From Capnocytophaga granulosa ATCC 51502 (GTDB lineage Bacteria; Bacteroidota; Bacteroidia; Flavobacteriales; Flavobacteriaceae), in NCBI RefSeq assembly GCF_000411115.1, contig NZ_KE150256.1, positions 186,001 through 250,000 on the forward strand: 64,000 nucleotides of DNA, read 5' to 3'. Made by a program: the position numbers and the translations under genes. Shown piece after piece: positions 43,586 to 53,256 of the stretch. Position 1 is the first letter of the stretch; every line of letters begins with the position of its first letter. Under the pieces are notes generated by a model, which was not told the origin of the DNA, made no database searches, and saw only the letters and a list, made by a program, of their open reading frames with translations.

Positions 43586-45523
43586 ATGAAGTCTGTTCGC
43601 ATCAACGAATATTTGGTATTTTTATATCGCATTTTCCTCATTTATTTCTTCTATGCGATAGCTCGTGGCTTATTTATCTATTTCAATCACGATGTCATGA
43701 GTGATTATCGTGGCTTTGACCTATTTTATTATGGCTTAGCTTTTGATAATTGCGCTATTATGTATGTGAATTTGCTCTTTATACTACTGAGTTTGCTCCC
43801 GCTGTGGTACAATAAGCATCCTAAGTTTCAAAAGATAGTCTTTTGGGTATATTTTATACCAAATATCATTGCTTATGCCACCAATTTTATTGATATGGCA
43901 TACTACCCCTTTAGCAAATCACGACTTACTACCGCTTCTTTTGCTGTGATAGAACACGAAAAGAATATAGCTAAGCTGATTGTTCCTTTCTTAGGCGATT
44001 ATTGGTATTTATTCCTTTGGTTTTTCTTCCTAATAGGCCTTTGGATCTTCTTGTATAAGCGTGTAAAGGTGCAGCCAGCACCTATTACAAGCAAGAAAAT
44101 CTACTACAGCAGCTCCGTCCTCTGCTTCTTAGGCTTTGGCACCCTTATTATGATGGCTATTCGAGGAGGAGGATTCACTACCGATACGCGCCCTATCAAT
44201 ATGCTCGATGCTAGCCGACATGTCAATATCTCTGCCCAAGCCGATGCTATTCTCAACACGCCTTTCTGCCTTATCCGCAGCTTAGGAAAGAACAAGGGAT
44301 TCAAGGAATACCACTTTGTAACCGAGGATTATATCAACGAAGCCCTTAAACCAATCAAGCAATACACTCGTGAGGTTAAGCAAAAGCCCAATATAGTGCT
44401 CTTTATCTTAGAGAGTTTCGGTAAGGAGTATTGGGGTTGTATGAATACCAAGGGGGATATCCCCAATTTCAAGTCCTACACTCCTTTCTTGGATTCGCTC
44501 TCCCAGCATTCCTTTGTTTTGGACAATGCCTATTGTACAGGGCGCCAGTCTATTCATGGCATGTCCTCCATGCTTGCTGGTATTCCTTCCTTTCAGGTAG
44601 CTTATACCTCTTCCCCTTATGTGAAACAGCCTACTCAGTCTTTGGTTTCCATTGCCAAGGAGATGGGCTATGATACCTCTTTCTTCCACTCGGCTCCCAA
44701 TGGCTCTATGGGATTCTTAGGTTTTTCCAATATCTTGGGCTTTGATCATTATTATGGAAAGACAGAGTATAACAACGATGCCGATGACGACGGCCGCTGG
44801 GGTATCTGGGACGAACCTTTCTTCCAGTATATGTGTCGCACTTTATCGGAGAAAAAACAGCCTTTCTTAGGCAATATCTTTACACTCTCCTCTCATCATC
44901 CTTTCCAGATTCCCAAGCAATACGAGGGAAAATTTGACAAAGGTACCTTGGAGATTCACCAGTGTATTGGCTATACAGATTATTCGCTCAAGCAGTTTTT
45001 TGCTTGTGCCAAGAAGCAACCTTGGTTTGAGAATACGATCTTTGTTTTTGTCAATGACCACCCCAACCAGACCTATTACGAGCGTTACAAACAGGCGATT
45101 ACCAATATGGGAGCAGCCATTATGTTCTATAGTCCTAATCCTGACTTGGTGCCTACCAAGCGTTATAGTGAGATTAGCCAGCAGATAGATATCTACCCCT
45201 CTTTAGTGGATCTGATGGGCTATCAGAAGCCTTTCCGCTCATGGGGACGTAGTGTCTTTGCCGACAAGCCCGATGAGACCCCCCGTGCCTTTATCTCCAA
45301 CGCTCTGATGTACCAAATGAAGCAAGGCAACTACATCTATATCCTTGACGAAAATGGCCAAGTCAATGGGATTTATAAGAAAGAAGATGAGGCGCTCAAG
45401 CACAACCTATCGGGCAAAGAGGATAATGCCGAAATACAAAAGGGCATAAAAGACCTACAAGCCTTCGTACAGGATTATATGGATAGGGTGATACATCACA
45501 AATTGGACCCTAACAAAAATTGA
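43586..45523 (+). CDS. LTA-synthase/sulfatase-type membrane enzyme
   Basis: The 645-residue protein has five N-terminal membrane spans (residues about 10-215), then an alkaline-phosphatase-superfamily catalytic domain. NIVLFILESFGKEYWG begins the domain (metal-binding Glu near residue 275). CTGRQSIHGMSSMLAGIP holds the likely Ser/Thr nucleophile, and FVNDHPNQTYYERY has late metal ligands. The family transfers phosphoglycerol or phosphoethanolamine to envelope polymers or lipids. Gram-negative members are uncharacterised; lipid A or capnine-lipid modification is possible but not shown. Confidence 0.88.
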   Translation: MKSVRINEYLVFLYRIFLIYFFYAIARGLFIYFNHDVMSDYRGFDLFYYGLAFDNCAIMYVNLLFILLSLLPLWYNKHPKFQKIVFWVYFIPNIIAYATNFIDMAYYPFSKSRLTTASFAVIEHEKNIAKLIVPFLGDYWYLFLWFFFLIGLWIFLYKRVKVQPAPITSKKIYYSSSVLCFLGFGTLIMMAIRGGGFTTDTRPINMLDASRHVNISAQADAILNTPFCLIRSLGKNKGFKEYHFVTEDYINEALKPIKQYTREVKQKPNIVLFILESFGKEYWGCMNTKGDIPNFKSYTPFLDSLSQHSFVLDNAYCTGRQSIHGMSSMLAGIPSFQVAYTSSPYVKQPTQSLVSIAKEMGYDTSFFHSAPNGSMGFLGFSNILGFDHYYGKTEYNNDADDDGRWGIWDEPFFQYMCRTLSEKKQPFLGNIFTLSSHHPFQIPKQYEGKFDKGTLEIHQCIGYTDYSLKQFFACAKKQPWFENTIFVFVNDHPNQTYYERYKQAITNMGAAIMFYSPNPDLVPTKRYSEISQQIDIYPSLVDLMGYQKPFRSWGRSVFADKPDETPRAFISNALMYQMKQGNYIYILDENGQVNGIYKKEDEALKHNLSGKEDNAEIQKGIKDLQAFVQDYMDRVIHHKLDPNKN

Positions 45524-45556
45524 TAATCAACGCTTTAGAAAATAAAAAGTATTTAT

Positions 45557-45587
45557 TTGTTCTTATCTAATTATTTTTGTAAATTTG
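45557..45587 (+). promoter_or_regulatory. Promoter for fur-like gene
   Basis: TTG at 45557-45559, a 20-bp spacer and TAAATTTG at 45580-45587 precede the ATG by 20 bp. Confidence 0.75.
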
Positions 45588-45607
45588 TCGCCTAATAAGT
45601 ATTTTAT

Positions 45608-46069
45608 ATGGGAACCAGTGCAGAAAATCAAGAAATTGTTAAAAAAGTTTTTACCAAATATTTAGAGGAACATGCCCATCGCAAAACACCTGAGCGCTAT
45701 GCCGTTTTGCAGGAGATTTACGACAGCAACGAACACTTTGATATAGAGTCTCTTTATATCAAAATGAAAAACAAAAACTATAGAGTAAGTCGTGCCACCC
45801 TCTACAACACCATAGAAATCCTCTTGGATTGTGGACTGGTACGTCGCCACCAATTTGGGCAAAACCAAGCCCACTACGAGAAGTCTTATTTCGACCGCCA
45901 GCACGACCATGTAATCCTTACCGATACAGGAGAAGTAGTGGAGTTCTGTGACCCTCGTATCCAAGCTATTAAGCAGACCATAGAGGAGGTTTTTGACATC
46001 ACCATTGACAACCATTCCCTCTATTTCTATGGTCGTCGCAATAAAAAAGAAAATACTAACGAAGCTTAA
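45608..46069 (+). CDS. fur: Fur-family metal-responsive repressor
   Basis: The 153-residue regulator has a winged-helix DNA-binding domain ([14 protein letters not shown] near residue 25, [21 protein letters not shown] near residue 58). The metal-binding dimer domain has [15 protein letters not shown] near residue 89 and VEFCD. The usual CxxC zinc pair is absent; this is common in Bacteroidota Fur. Fur represses iron-uptake genes. It is 12 bp upstream of purA and probably co-transcribed, an arrangement I recall from other Flavobacteriia. Confidence 0.9.
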   Translation: MGTSAENQEIVKKVFTKYLEEHAHRKTPERYAVLQEIYDSNEHFDIESLYIKMKNKNYRVSRATLYNTIEILLDCGLVRRHQFGQNQAHYEKSYFDRQHDHVILTDTGEVVEFCDPRIQAIKQTIEEVFDITIDNHSLYFYGRRNKKENTNEA

Positions 46070-46081
46070 AACCAATTTATA

Positions 46082-47353
46082 ATGGCAGTAGATTTACTAC
46101 TCGGTCTCCAATGGGGAGACGAGGGAAAAGGAAAAATTGTAGATGTCCTTACGCCCAAATATGATATTATCGCACGTTTCCAAGGAGGTCCTAATGCGGG
46201 ACATACCCTTGAGTTCGAAGGTATTAAGCATGTTTTGCACACTATCCCCTCTGGCATTTTCCGCCCCAATGTGGTCAATGTCATCGGCAATGGGGTCGTG
46301 ATTGACCCTATCATCTTGAAAAAGGAAATCGACGCACTTGCTCCCTTTGGTATCAACATAAAAGAGCGCTTGCTTATCTCTCGCAAGGCGCACCTGATTC
46401 TCCCTACCCACCGCCTGCTTGATCAGGCTTCCGAACTCTCCAAGGGAAAAGCTAAAATCGGCTCTACCCTGAAGGGGATTGGCCCTTGTTATATGGATAA
46501 AACAGGACGTAATGGCTTGAGAATCGGGGATATAGAGAACAAAGACTTCCTTTCGCTCTACCGTAACCTAACCGACAAACACCTCTCCATGATTGGTTTC
46601 TATGGGGTTACACTTGAGTATGACCTTCCTGCGCTCGAAAAAGAGTTCTTTGAGGCTATTGACCTTATCAAGTCTCTTACTTTTATTGATAGTGAGGACT
46701 TTTTCTACCATGCTCAAAAGCAAGGCAAAAAGATCTTAGCCGAGGGGGCACAAGGCTCTATGCTGGATATAGATTTTGGTACTTATCCCTTTGTTACCTC
46801 TTCCAATACTACTGCCTCTGGGGCTTGTACTGGGCTGGGTATTGCTCCGAACCAGATTAAGAATGTAATGGGTATCTTCAAGGCTTATACTACCCGTGTA
46901 GGTAGCGGCTCTTTCCCTACCGAACTCTTTGACGAAGTAGGTGAGAAAATCGGTCAGATAGGGCGCGAAGTAGGTGCTACCACTGGTCGCAAGCGCCGTT
47001 GTGGTTGGTTGGACTTAGTGGCGCTTCGCTATGCTATTCATCTAAGTGGTGTTACCCAACTGATGATGATGAAGGCCGATGTCCTCAGTGGTTTTGAGAC
47101 CTTAAAAGTATGTACAGCCTATCGCTACAAGGGTGAGGTGATTCAGCACTTCCCTTATGGCACTGAAACCGAAGAAATCACTCCCATCTATACCGAACTA
47201 AAGGGCTGGAATACCGACCTTTCAACACTTAAGAACTCCCATGACCTCCCTAAAGAACTCTTGGACTATATCCGCTTTATCGAGAAGGAAGTGGAGGTTC
47301 CTATTACCCTAGTATCGGTAGGGGCTGACCGTACACAAACCATTGTTTTCTAA
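46082..47353 (+). CDS. purA: Adenylosuccinate synthetase
   Basis: The 423-residue enzyme makes adenylosuccinate from IMP, Asp and GTP. It has the catalytic loop QWGDEGKGKIVD (Asp13) and GPNAGHTLEF (His41). SKGKAKIGSTLKGIGPCYMDK, the IMP site TYPFVTSSNTTASGACTG and GATTGRKRRCGWLD are also in place. Length and motifs are normal, so it is functional by sequence. It lies downstream of fur. Confidence 0.97.
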   Translation: MAVDLLLGLQWGDEGKGKIVDVLTPKYDIIARFQGGPNAGHTLEFEGIKHVLHTIPSGIFRPNVVNVIGNGVVIDPIILKKEIDALAPFGINIKERLLISRKAHLILPTHRLLDQASELSKGKAKIGSTLKGIGPCYMDKTGRNGLRIGDIENKDFLSLYRNLTDKHLSMIGFYGVTLEYDLPALEKEFFEAIDLIKSLTFIDSEDFFYHAQKQGKKILAEGAQGSMLDIDFGTYPFVTSSNTTASGACTGLGIAPNQIKNVMGIFKAYTTRVGSGSFPTELFDEVGEKIGQIGREVGATTGRKRRCGWLDLVALRYAIHLSGVTQLMMMKADVLSGFETLKVCTAYRYKGEVIQHFPYGTETEEITPIYTELKGWNTDLSTLKNSHDLPKELLDYIRFIEKEVEVPITLVSVGADRTQTIVF

Positions 47354-47368
47354 ATCAACCCGCTGAGA

Positions 47369-48937
47369 ATGAAGCATATATACCTATCTTTCCTATCCCT
47401 TACCGCTCTTGTGCTGACTACTTCCTGCAATACTGATGGGGAGATCCGCCAAGTAGAGGGGAACATATTGGGAACACCGCTCTTTACACCTAAAAAGGAC
47501 TCTATTGCACTGGAGTTCAACAATATAAAAGTTAGTGCTATACAGACCAATAGCCAAAACAACCCGATCCTTGGCCAGCTTACCCAGGGAAGTCTCGGTA
47601 CGACCAATGTGGCCTTGGTAACCCAAGCCTTACTCTCTAGTGCCAACCCTACCTTTGGGGAGAAAACCCAAGAGCAAGAGGCCTCTTCCTACAATGAGAA
47701 TGAGACCGTGGAAAAGGTGTACCTCTATTTGCCTTTCTTTTCTACTGAGAAGAATATACAAGACCCCTCCGATGCTAAAAAGACTATCAAAACTTATACC
47801 CTAGACTCTATCTATGGGGGAAAAGAGGCGTCTTTTACCATGAAGGTCGAACAACTCAACCATCACCTAAGGGATATCAATAGCCAACTGGAATCACAGG
47901 TATATTACTCTAACGAAGTATTCCCTACTGCCGCAACCTTGGCCGAGGTCACCGTAGCGGGAGCCAGCAACAATCCTATTGTACGCTATCAGTTTGACGA
48001 CCCTACTACCCAGACCAATGAGGCAACTAAGGAGAAAGACCGCCTTGCTCCTGGTTATCGTATAGAACTCTCCCCTACCCTCTTCCAAAGTCTGCTCTTG
48101 GACAAGGAAGGTGATAGCTCGCTTAGTAGTAACGACAGCTTCCGCCAAGCTCTCAATGGCTTGGTGATTTCTACGGCCAACTTCTCCTCTGGACTATTGG
48201 CACTTATCAATCTGAAAAATGCTAAGATTGAGGTAGTGTATAACTATCAGTTCCAAAAGGACAACAACACTTATACCAAGAAGAAGTCCTACGAACTCTC
48301 CTTAGGCGGTATCAGTTTTAACCAATACACCATTTCCGATAATATGGTTTCTCCCTCTCAAGATGCTATCTACCTCAAGGGCGGACAGGGCTATGTAGCC
48401 GAACTGACCATACCTGAGAGCAACCCTGTTTTCCAGATGCTTAAGGCTAAAAAACCGATCATCAATCAGGCTGATTTGTACTTATATGTGGATAAAACTA
48501 AGGTAGATCTCACCCAACAACCTCCCTATGTACTCATATACAATGCTACCAAAGGCCTGCCTCTATATGACTATAGTGCTGAGATTTCTGGCAATACCTC
48601 CAGCAACGATATTGTCTCTATTGGGCGCCTGACGAAAGATAATAAGGGAGATTATTACTATCATTTTTACCTAACCGACCACCTTACAAGCCTTGTAAAG
48701 AATGGTTCTGACAATGTGAAGATAGGTTTGGCCGTCTCCACTCACCTCTCCCAAGACACTAAGAGTACCATTTCGGCTATGAGAAGTATCTCTTATAAGA
48801 ATAGTGCTAATGAGGTTAAGAAAACCGTCTTAGGAAATGCTGAAAACACGCTCTATACAGTAGTTTATGGCAATGGCAGCCAAGTTCCTGAAGGTAAAAA
48901 ACTAAAACTTATGGTATATTACACTCTTACAGAGTAA
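47369..48937 (+). CDS. DUF4270 lipoprotein
   Basis: The 522-residue protein has a lipoprotein signal (ALVLTTSCNTD, Cys near residue 20). A large beta-rich body follows with VEKVYLYLPFFST near residue 112, VYYSNEVFPTA and DKTKVDLTQQPPYVLIYNATKG. These are landmarks of DUF4270, a Bacteroidota surface or periplasmic lipoprotein family of unknown function. It starts 15 bp after purA. Its stop is 3 bp from the convergent deacetylase stop. Confidence 0.88.
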   Translation: MKHIYLSFLSLTALVLTTSCNTDGEIRQVEGNILGTPLFTPKKDSIALEFNNIKVSAIQTNSQNNPILGQLTQGSLGTTNVALVTQALLSSANPTFGEKTQEQEASSYNENETVEKVYLYLPFFSTEKNIQDPSDAKKTIKTYTLDSIYGGKEASFTMKVEQLNHHLRDINSQLESQVYYSNEVFPTAATLAEVTVAGASNNPIVRYQFDDPTTQTNEATKEKDRLAPGYRIELSPTLFQSLLLDKEGDSSLSSNDSFRQALNGLVISTANFSSGLLALINLKNAKIEVVYNYQFQKDNNTYTKKKSYELSLGGISFNQYTISDNMVSPSQDAIYLKGGQGYVAELTIPESNPVFQMLKAKKPIINQADLYLYVDKTKVDLTQQPPYVLIYNATKGLPLYDYSAEISGNTSSNDIVSIGRLTKDNKGDYYYHFYLTDHLTSLVKNGSDNVKIGLAVSTHLSQDTKSTISAMRSISYKNSANEVKKTVLGNAENTLYTVVYGNGSQVPEGKKLKLMVYYTLTE

Positions 48938-48940
48938 CAA

Positions 48941-49672
48941 TTACAAATCCAAAACCACCTGATAATCATTTGCTTTGAGATATTTCAAAAGCTGCTCCAA
49001 TACATGGAGGGTACGCTCAGAAGTATCGTGCATGAGAATGATATTCCCTTGGGTTAACTTAGAGACAACTCGGCTGTGGAGCCGAGTTTCGTCTTTTATA
49101 ACCGTATCCAGTGAACGTATATCCCATCCTATGACCCTCTTTCCTGTACGCCTCGCAGCGCTGGCTATATGTGGATTGGTAACCCCATAAGGAGGACGGA
49201 AATAAGGGGTTACTATCCCCAATTGTGCTAAAAGAGCATCGGTTTGTTGTATCTCTTGGGTCATAGCAGCCGTGGAGGCAAAGCAGTTTTTGGGGGTATG
49301 GCTATAGGTATGATTGCCTATCAGGTGTCCCTCCTCCTTAATTCGCTGGACTATCTGTGGGTATTGCGCTATTTGTCGGCCTATACAGAAGAAAATAGCC
49401 TTAACCTCATATCGGTTGAGTAAGTCCAAAAATAGCGGCGTTAGCTCCGTAGGCCCATCGTCAAAGGTAAGTACCACCTGCCGCTTTTGCTTATTTTTCA
49501 AACGACAAAGAGTAGGCACAAAATAGCCTAAACGGATATCAAACACCCCCCAAGAGAGCAACCCCACAAAGAGTAACCCCAAGGCAAGGTAATACCCCCA
49601 GCCCCATGTATAGCAAGAGCCTACTCCAATCCCAAGGGCTAAGAGTAGGCAGTTATAGTAATGCTTGGTCAT
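48941..49672 (-). CDS. Polysaccharide deacetylase (CE4)
   Basis: The 243-residue protein has two N-terminal membrane spans (residues about 8-45), then a CE4 NodB domain. The metal and catalytic motif is TFDDGP (Asp71, Asp72), the zinc histidines lie in NHTYSHT (His121, His125), and YFRPPYG and WDIRSLD follow. The closing motif ILMHDTSE is present. It de-N-acetylates glycans in the periplasm, perhaps peptidoglycan or a capsule. All catalytic residues are intact. Confidence 0.93.
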   Translation of the reverse strand: MTKHYYNCLLLALGIGVGSCYTWGWGYYLALGLLFVGLLSWGVFDIRLGYFVPTLCRLKNKQKRQVVLTFDDGPTELTPLFLDLLNRYEVKAIFFCIGRQIAQYPQIVQRIKEEGHLIGNHTYSHTPKNCFASTAAMTQEIQQTDALLAQLGIVTPYFRPPYGVTNPHIASAARRTGKRVIGWDIRSLDTVIKDETRLHSRVVSKLTQGNIILMHDTSERTLHVLEQLLKYLKANDYQVVLDL

Positions 49673-49673
49673 T

Positions 49674-51839
49674 TTAGTAACAATCAGCTAATAGTTGTCC
49701 GTTGGCCTTGTAATAATCCGCTGAGAAGGGCGTGAGTTCTCCCAGCCATGTGGTAACGTCCTTATACATATCCAAAGAACCACAGATCATCACCACCCCA
49801 TCACTGGTTAGTACCTCTGTAAGTAGTGTGGCATCTCTCTTAAGCAAGTCGGTTACATAGCCTCCATCGGTCTCCCGTGAGTAGATCAGAGAGAACTGCT
49901 TGATCTTTCCTTTCTGTTGTTGTGCTTCAAAGAAGCGACGATACTCGGCAGCCGTAGCATCATTATGTCTTAGTCCCAGATATACATAGACTTCCGTTTG
50001 CTTGTTTTGGTCGGCCATACCCAAGAAAGGTGCTACCCCTGTTCCGTTGGCTACAAGCACTACCTTTTTGGCTTTCTTAGGAAAATGGAAAGATGGGTTA
50101 GGGACGATTCGCGCTAAGAAAGTCTCCCCCTTCTTGAGCTGGTAGAGATAGCCTGAGCCTAATCCGTGTACATGTCGCTTAACGGTTAGTTGCAACTTGC
50201 CCCCTACTTTCCCTATAGAATAAAGGCGTTCTTGCTTGCCATCGGGATAGATAGCTAAGAGGTCTCCAGAGGTAAAACGTCGCTTTGTCTGTAGTACCAA
50301 GGAGAATGTCTCCTCAGGAGCTGTTTCCTTAGCCGCTTCCACTACTTTTATCTTTGTCAGTGCAGCTCTTTCTCCCTCATAGTAGGACGGAGTAGTCTCC
50401 AAGGCAAGTTCACTCAGCCCATTCCATGCGGCTACCCATGCTACAAACTCCGCCGAGGATTGATCATTGACCGTATGCACAGGTAGCAGAGAAGTCGCCC
50501 AAGAGGTTTCTTTGAGTGCTTCCTCTATAGCAAAAGCAAAAGCACAATAATCAGGATAGAGCTTAGAGCCAAATCCTACTATACTACAAGACAAAGCTCC
50601 TTGTGGAGTTGTACGCAATAGAGATAGGAACTGATCGGCATTGCTCGGAGGATTCCCTACCCCATAGGTTGAGGTAAATATAAGCAAATGACTGCCCTTA
50701 GGATAGGTTTGGTAACTATTGAGTGGTGCCAAGTAGGCTTTCTTTCCCAAGGCTTGTAGTTGGACTAAGACCTTTTGAGCTACCGAAAGGGTATTGCCGC
50801 CTTCTGAACCGTAGAGTAGGATATATTCCGCCTCGGCGGGAGTGCAGGTGTTGCGTACCTTTACCGACTTGCGGGAGAAGGTTATGACAAAACCTGTATA
50901 GATGAAAAAGAGCATCCCCACACAAGCAACAACCAAAATAGCTGCCCACCATACGCTGGTACGTCCTGTATGTAAGTCCTTACAAAAGCGGGCAAAAACC
51001 TGAGTTTTAGGATAGACCACCTCGCTCAGCACATGACCTGTAAACTGGCTTACCACTAGTTCTCTATCCTTGAGCTTTACCAAATAGGCATCCTCATAAG
51101 TGGTGTCAAAAGGGAACTCTACACTCACCACCTTGTCCAAGGTGATTTGGTTAAGTACGGCTATTTGCTGTACCTCCATAGGGTCTTCCCCATCGTAGGA
51201 TTCTTCTACAGAGTAATCTACCTCGTATTTTTCCTTTGGTTTCTCGCCCAAAAAGCGGTTATATACCAGATAAGTACCAGTAAGACCTAAGATAAGCAGT
51301 GGAATAAGTAGCCACTTACCCAAAACAGTATGATAATAGCGAGAGAAACCGTCCTTTATCGTCTTCTTAAAGAAGTTTCTCGCTCCGTTTTGTTTTTTAA
51401 AGATTAGCATAAGCCCTGAAAGCACACTAAAGACCAAGCAAAGTGCAATAAAGCCCATAATGATGCGACCCACATTCTTTAGCTCCAAAGAGCGATGTAG
51501 GGAAATCATGAATTTGACAAAAGCCGAGCGCTCCTCTACCTTACCCAAGACCTTGCCTGTGAGTGGGTCTATATGGGCATTAACTTCTTTCCCTTCCTTG
51601 TCTGTTGCCTTGATTACGGCAAAGCCACGCGGGTCTATGGTAAGGGAATTAACTTCCTGATAAGCCTCCTTGACTCCAGCTATGGATTGAGCTAAAGTAA
51701 TTTGGTCAAGATGTTCCGCCCTATAGGAGGGATATTGTCTGTCTATATTATTTAGGCCTATAATAGCCCCTGTTACCGCGGCCAAGGCAAAGAATAAAGA
51801 GGCTATAATAGCCAGAGTTAAATGGATATAACGCATCAT
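49674..51839 (-). CDS. PepSY / flavodoxin / FAD-NAD(P)H reductase fusion
   Basis: The start at MMRYIHLTLAIIA gives about 721 residues and excludes in-frame codons derived from a heptamer repeat. The N-terminal PepSY-type membrane part has four spans and two periplasmic PepSY-like segments (residues 1-345). A flavodoxin domain follows (YILLYGSEGGNTLSVAQKV near 360). The sulfite-reductase-like FAD/NAD(P) module (VLVANGTGVAPFLGMA near residue 600, VMICGSLDMYKDV) ends the protein. It probably moves electrons from NAD(P)H across the inner membrane, for example to reduce ferric siderophores. The substrate is inferred. Confidence 0.88.
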   Translation of the reverse strand: MMRYIHLTLAIIASLFFALAAVTGAIIGLNNIDRQYPSYRAEHLDQITLAQSIAGVKEAYQEVNSLTIDPRGFAVIKATDKEGKEVNAHIDPLTGKVLGKVEERSAFVKFMISLHRSLELKNVGRIIMGFIALCLVFSVLSGLMLIFKKQNGARNFFKKTIKDGFSRYYHTVLGKWLLIPLLILGLTGTYLVYNRFLGEKPKEKYEVDYSVEESYDGEDPMEVQQIAVLNQITLDKVVSVEFPFDTTYEDAYLVKLKDRELVVSQFTGHVLSEVVYPKTQVFARFCKDLHTGRTSVWWAAILVVACVGMLFFIYTGFVITFSRKSVKVRNTCTPAEAEYILLYGSEGGNTLSVAQKVLVQLQALGKKAYLAPLNSYQTYPKGSHLLIFTSTYGVGNPPSNADQFLSLLRTTPQGALSCSIVGFGSKLYPDYCAFAFAIEEALKETSWATSLLPVHTVNDQSSAEFVAWVAAWNGLSELALETTPSYYEGERAALTKIKVVEAAKETAPEETFSLVLQTKRRFTSGDLLAIYPDGKQERLYSIGKVGGKLQLTVKRHVHGLGSGYLYQLKKGETFLARIVPNPSFHFPKKAKKVVLVANGTGVAPFLGMADQNKQTEVYVYLGLRHNDATAAEYRRFFEAQQQKGKIKQFSLIYSRETDGGYVTDLLKRDATLLTEVLTSDGVVMICGSLDMYKDVTTWLGELTPFSADYYKANGQLLADCY

Positions 51840-51844
51840 TTCAG

Positions 51845-51879
51845 TGAATAATGAATAATGAATAATGAATAATGAATAA
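51845..51879. repeat. Heptamer repeat TGAATAA, five units
   Basis: Five exact TGAATAA units lie just upstream of the PepSY-reductase ATG (on the minus strand TTATTCA). On that strand the array is open in the same frame as the gene, adding the repeated residues FIIHYSLF if an upstream start were used. Slippage could change spacing or frame upstream of the gene. Confidence 0.85.
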
Positions 51880-51933
51880 CGAAAAATGAATAGTGAACGC
51901 ATGAAGAGTTTTTTTTCACTTTTCACTCTTCAC

Positions 51934-53256
51934 TTATATCATTCCCCTTGCTTTAAGCTCCAGATATTTATTGATACTCTGTAGCGTGAGTTGCTGGGGA
52001 GGGGTCAGTAGGCACTGAATTCCGTGGCGGGTCAGTTCCTGAACAATAAGCCGTTTCTCAAAGGAAAATTTCTCGGCGATAACCTTGTCATACACCTCTT
52101 GGATATGCTCGGAAGGCTTATGCAGGAGGTGTTCCAGTTCTGTATTTTGGAAAAATATCACCACCAAAAGGTGCTTTTTGGCTATGGCCTTTAGAAAGGG
52201 CAATTGCCGATATAGGCTATTAGGAGTCTCAAAATTGGTATAGAGCATCAGCAAACTGCGTTGCTTAATGGTAGTATTGATATCCGAATAGAGCCTACCG
52301 AAATCCGTCTCCTTGAAATCTGTCTCTATACGATAGAGCTTTTCCATGATACGCTGCATTTGGTCGGATTTTCGATCGGCCACTACCCTATCCTCTACCT
52401 TGTGGGAGAAGGTGAAAATTCCTGCCTTATCCTGCTTTTTGAGAATGATATTGGTCAGTGCCAAGGAGGTATTAATCGCATAATCCAAGAGCGAAAGCCC
52501 TTCAAAGGGCATATACATACTGCGTCCCTTGTCTATAAGGGTATATACATGTTGCGCCTTCTCATCTTGGTACTGATTGACCATCAGCTGTGCGCGCTTG
52601 GAGGAGGCTTTCCAGTTGATTGTTCGCATATCATCACCCTGTACATAGTCACGTATATGCTCGAACTCCATGGTGTGGCCTATCTTGCGTATCTTCTTGA
52701 TTCCATAGTCAAAAAGGCGTTGGGAGAATGCAATCAGCTCAAACTTCTTCATCTGGATAAAGGACGGATAAGTGGCCACCATAGCATGCTCACAGGAGAC
52801 ATAGCGCTTTATAAACAGCCGTAAAGGAGTATAGACAAAGGCATTGAGCTTCCCAAAACTATACTCCCCTCGCTCGGTAGGGCGCAGGTAGTACTGGAAT
52901 ACCTGCTCTTGCCCTCCCCTGAAGTAGAGGGTGTATTCGAAATCTCGCTTTTGGAACTGAAAGGGAATCTCATCCACCAGTTGCATATACATAGGAAAGG
53001 GATAGAGACTCTTGATATGTACCTCTATAAGGTTCTCATCGCTATTGGAGAGCCTCTCTGGCAATACCCGCTGGGCTTCAATCCCTTTTTTAGTGGTGAA
53101 AACCAGAAGAAAATCCAAAAAACACACCAAAGCAAATACATACAGAGCCCCCTGCGCTATGGGAGTGAGACCCACCCAAAAGAAAGAGAGGGTATAGAGT
53201 CCCATAAGGCAGAGCAACCAGATGAAAAAGCCTGTATGTAAGTATATTTTTCTCAT
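51934..53256 (-). CDS. DUF58 domain protein
   Basis: The 440-residue protein has two membrane spans at residues about 8-52, a beta domain and then the DUF58 core. EFEHIRDYVQGDDMRTINWKAS near residue 200 is the family hallmark. A von Willebrand A-like region follows (VYTLIDKGRSMYMPFEG). In MoxR operons such proteins are thought to be client-binding partners of the MoxR ATPase. Its ATG overlaps the MoxR TGA (4 bp). Confidence 0.92.
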   Translation of the reverse strand: MRKIYLHTGFFIWLLCLMGLYTLSFFWVGLTPIAQGALYVFALVCFLDFLLVFTTKKGIEAQRVLPERLSNSDENLIEVHIKSLYPFPMYMQLVDEIPFQFQKRDFEYTLYFRGGQEQVFQYYLRPTERGEYSFGKLNAFVYTPLRLFIKRYVSCEHAMVATYPSFIQMKKFELIAFSQRLFDYGIKKIRKIGHTMEFEHIRDYVQGDDMRTINWKASSKRAQLMVNQYQDEKAQHVYTLIDKGRSMYMPFEGLSLLDYAINTSLALTNIILKKQDKAGIFTFSHKVEDRVVADRKSDQMQRIMEKLYRIETDFKETDFGRLYSDINTTIKQRSLLMLYTNFETPNSLYRQLPFLKAIAKKHLLVVIFFQNTELEHLLHKPSEHIQEVYDKVIAEKFSFEKRLIVQELTRHGIQCLLTPPQQLTLQSINKYLELKARGMI

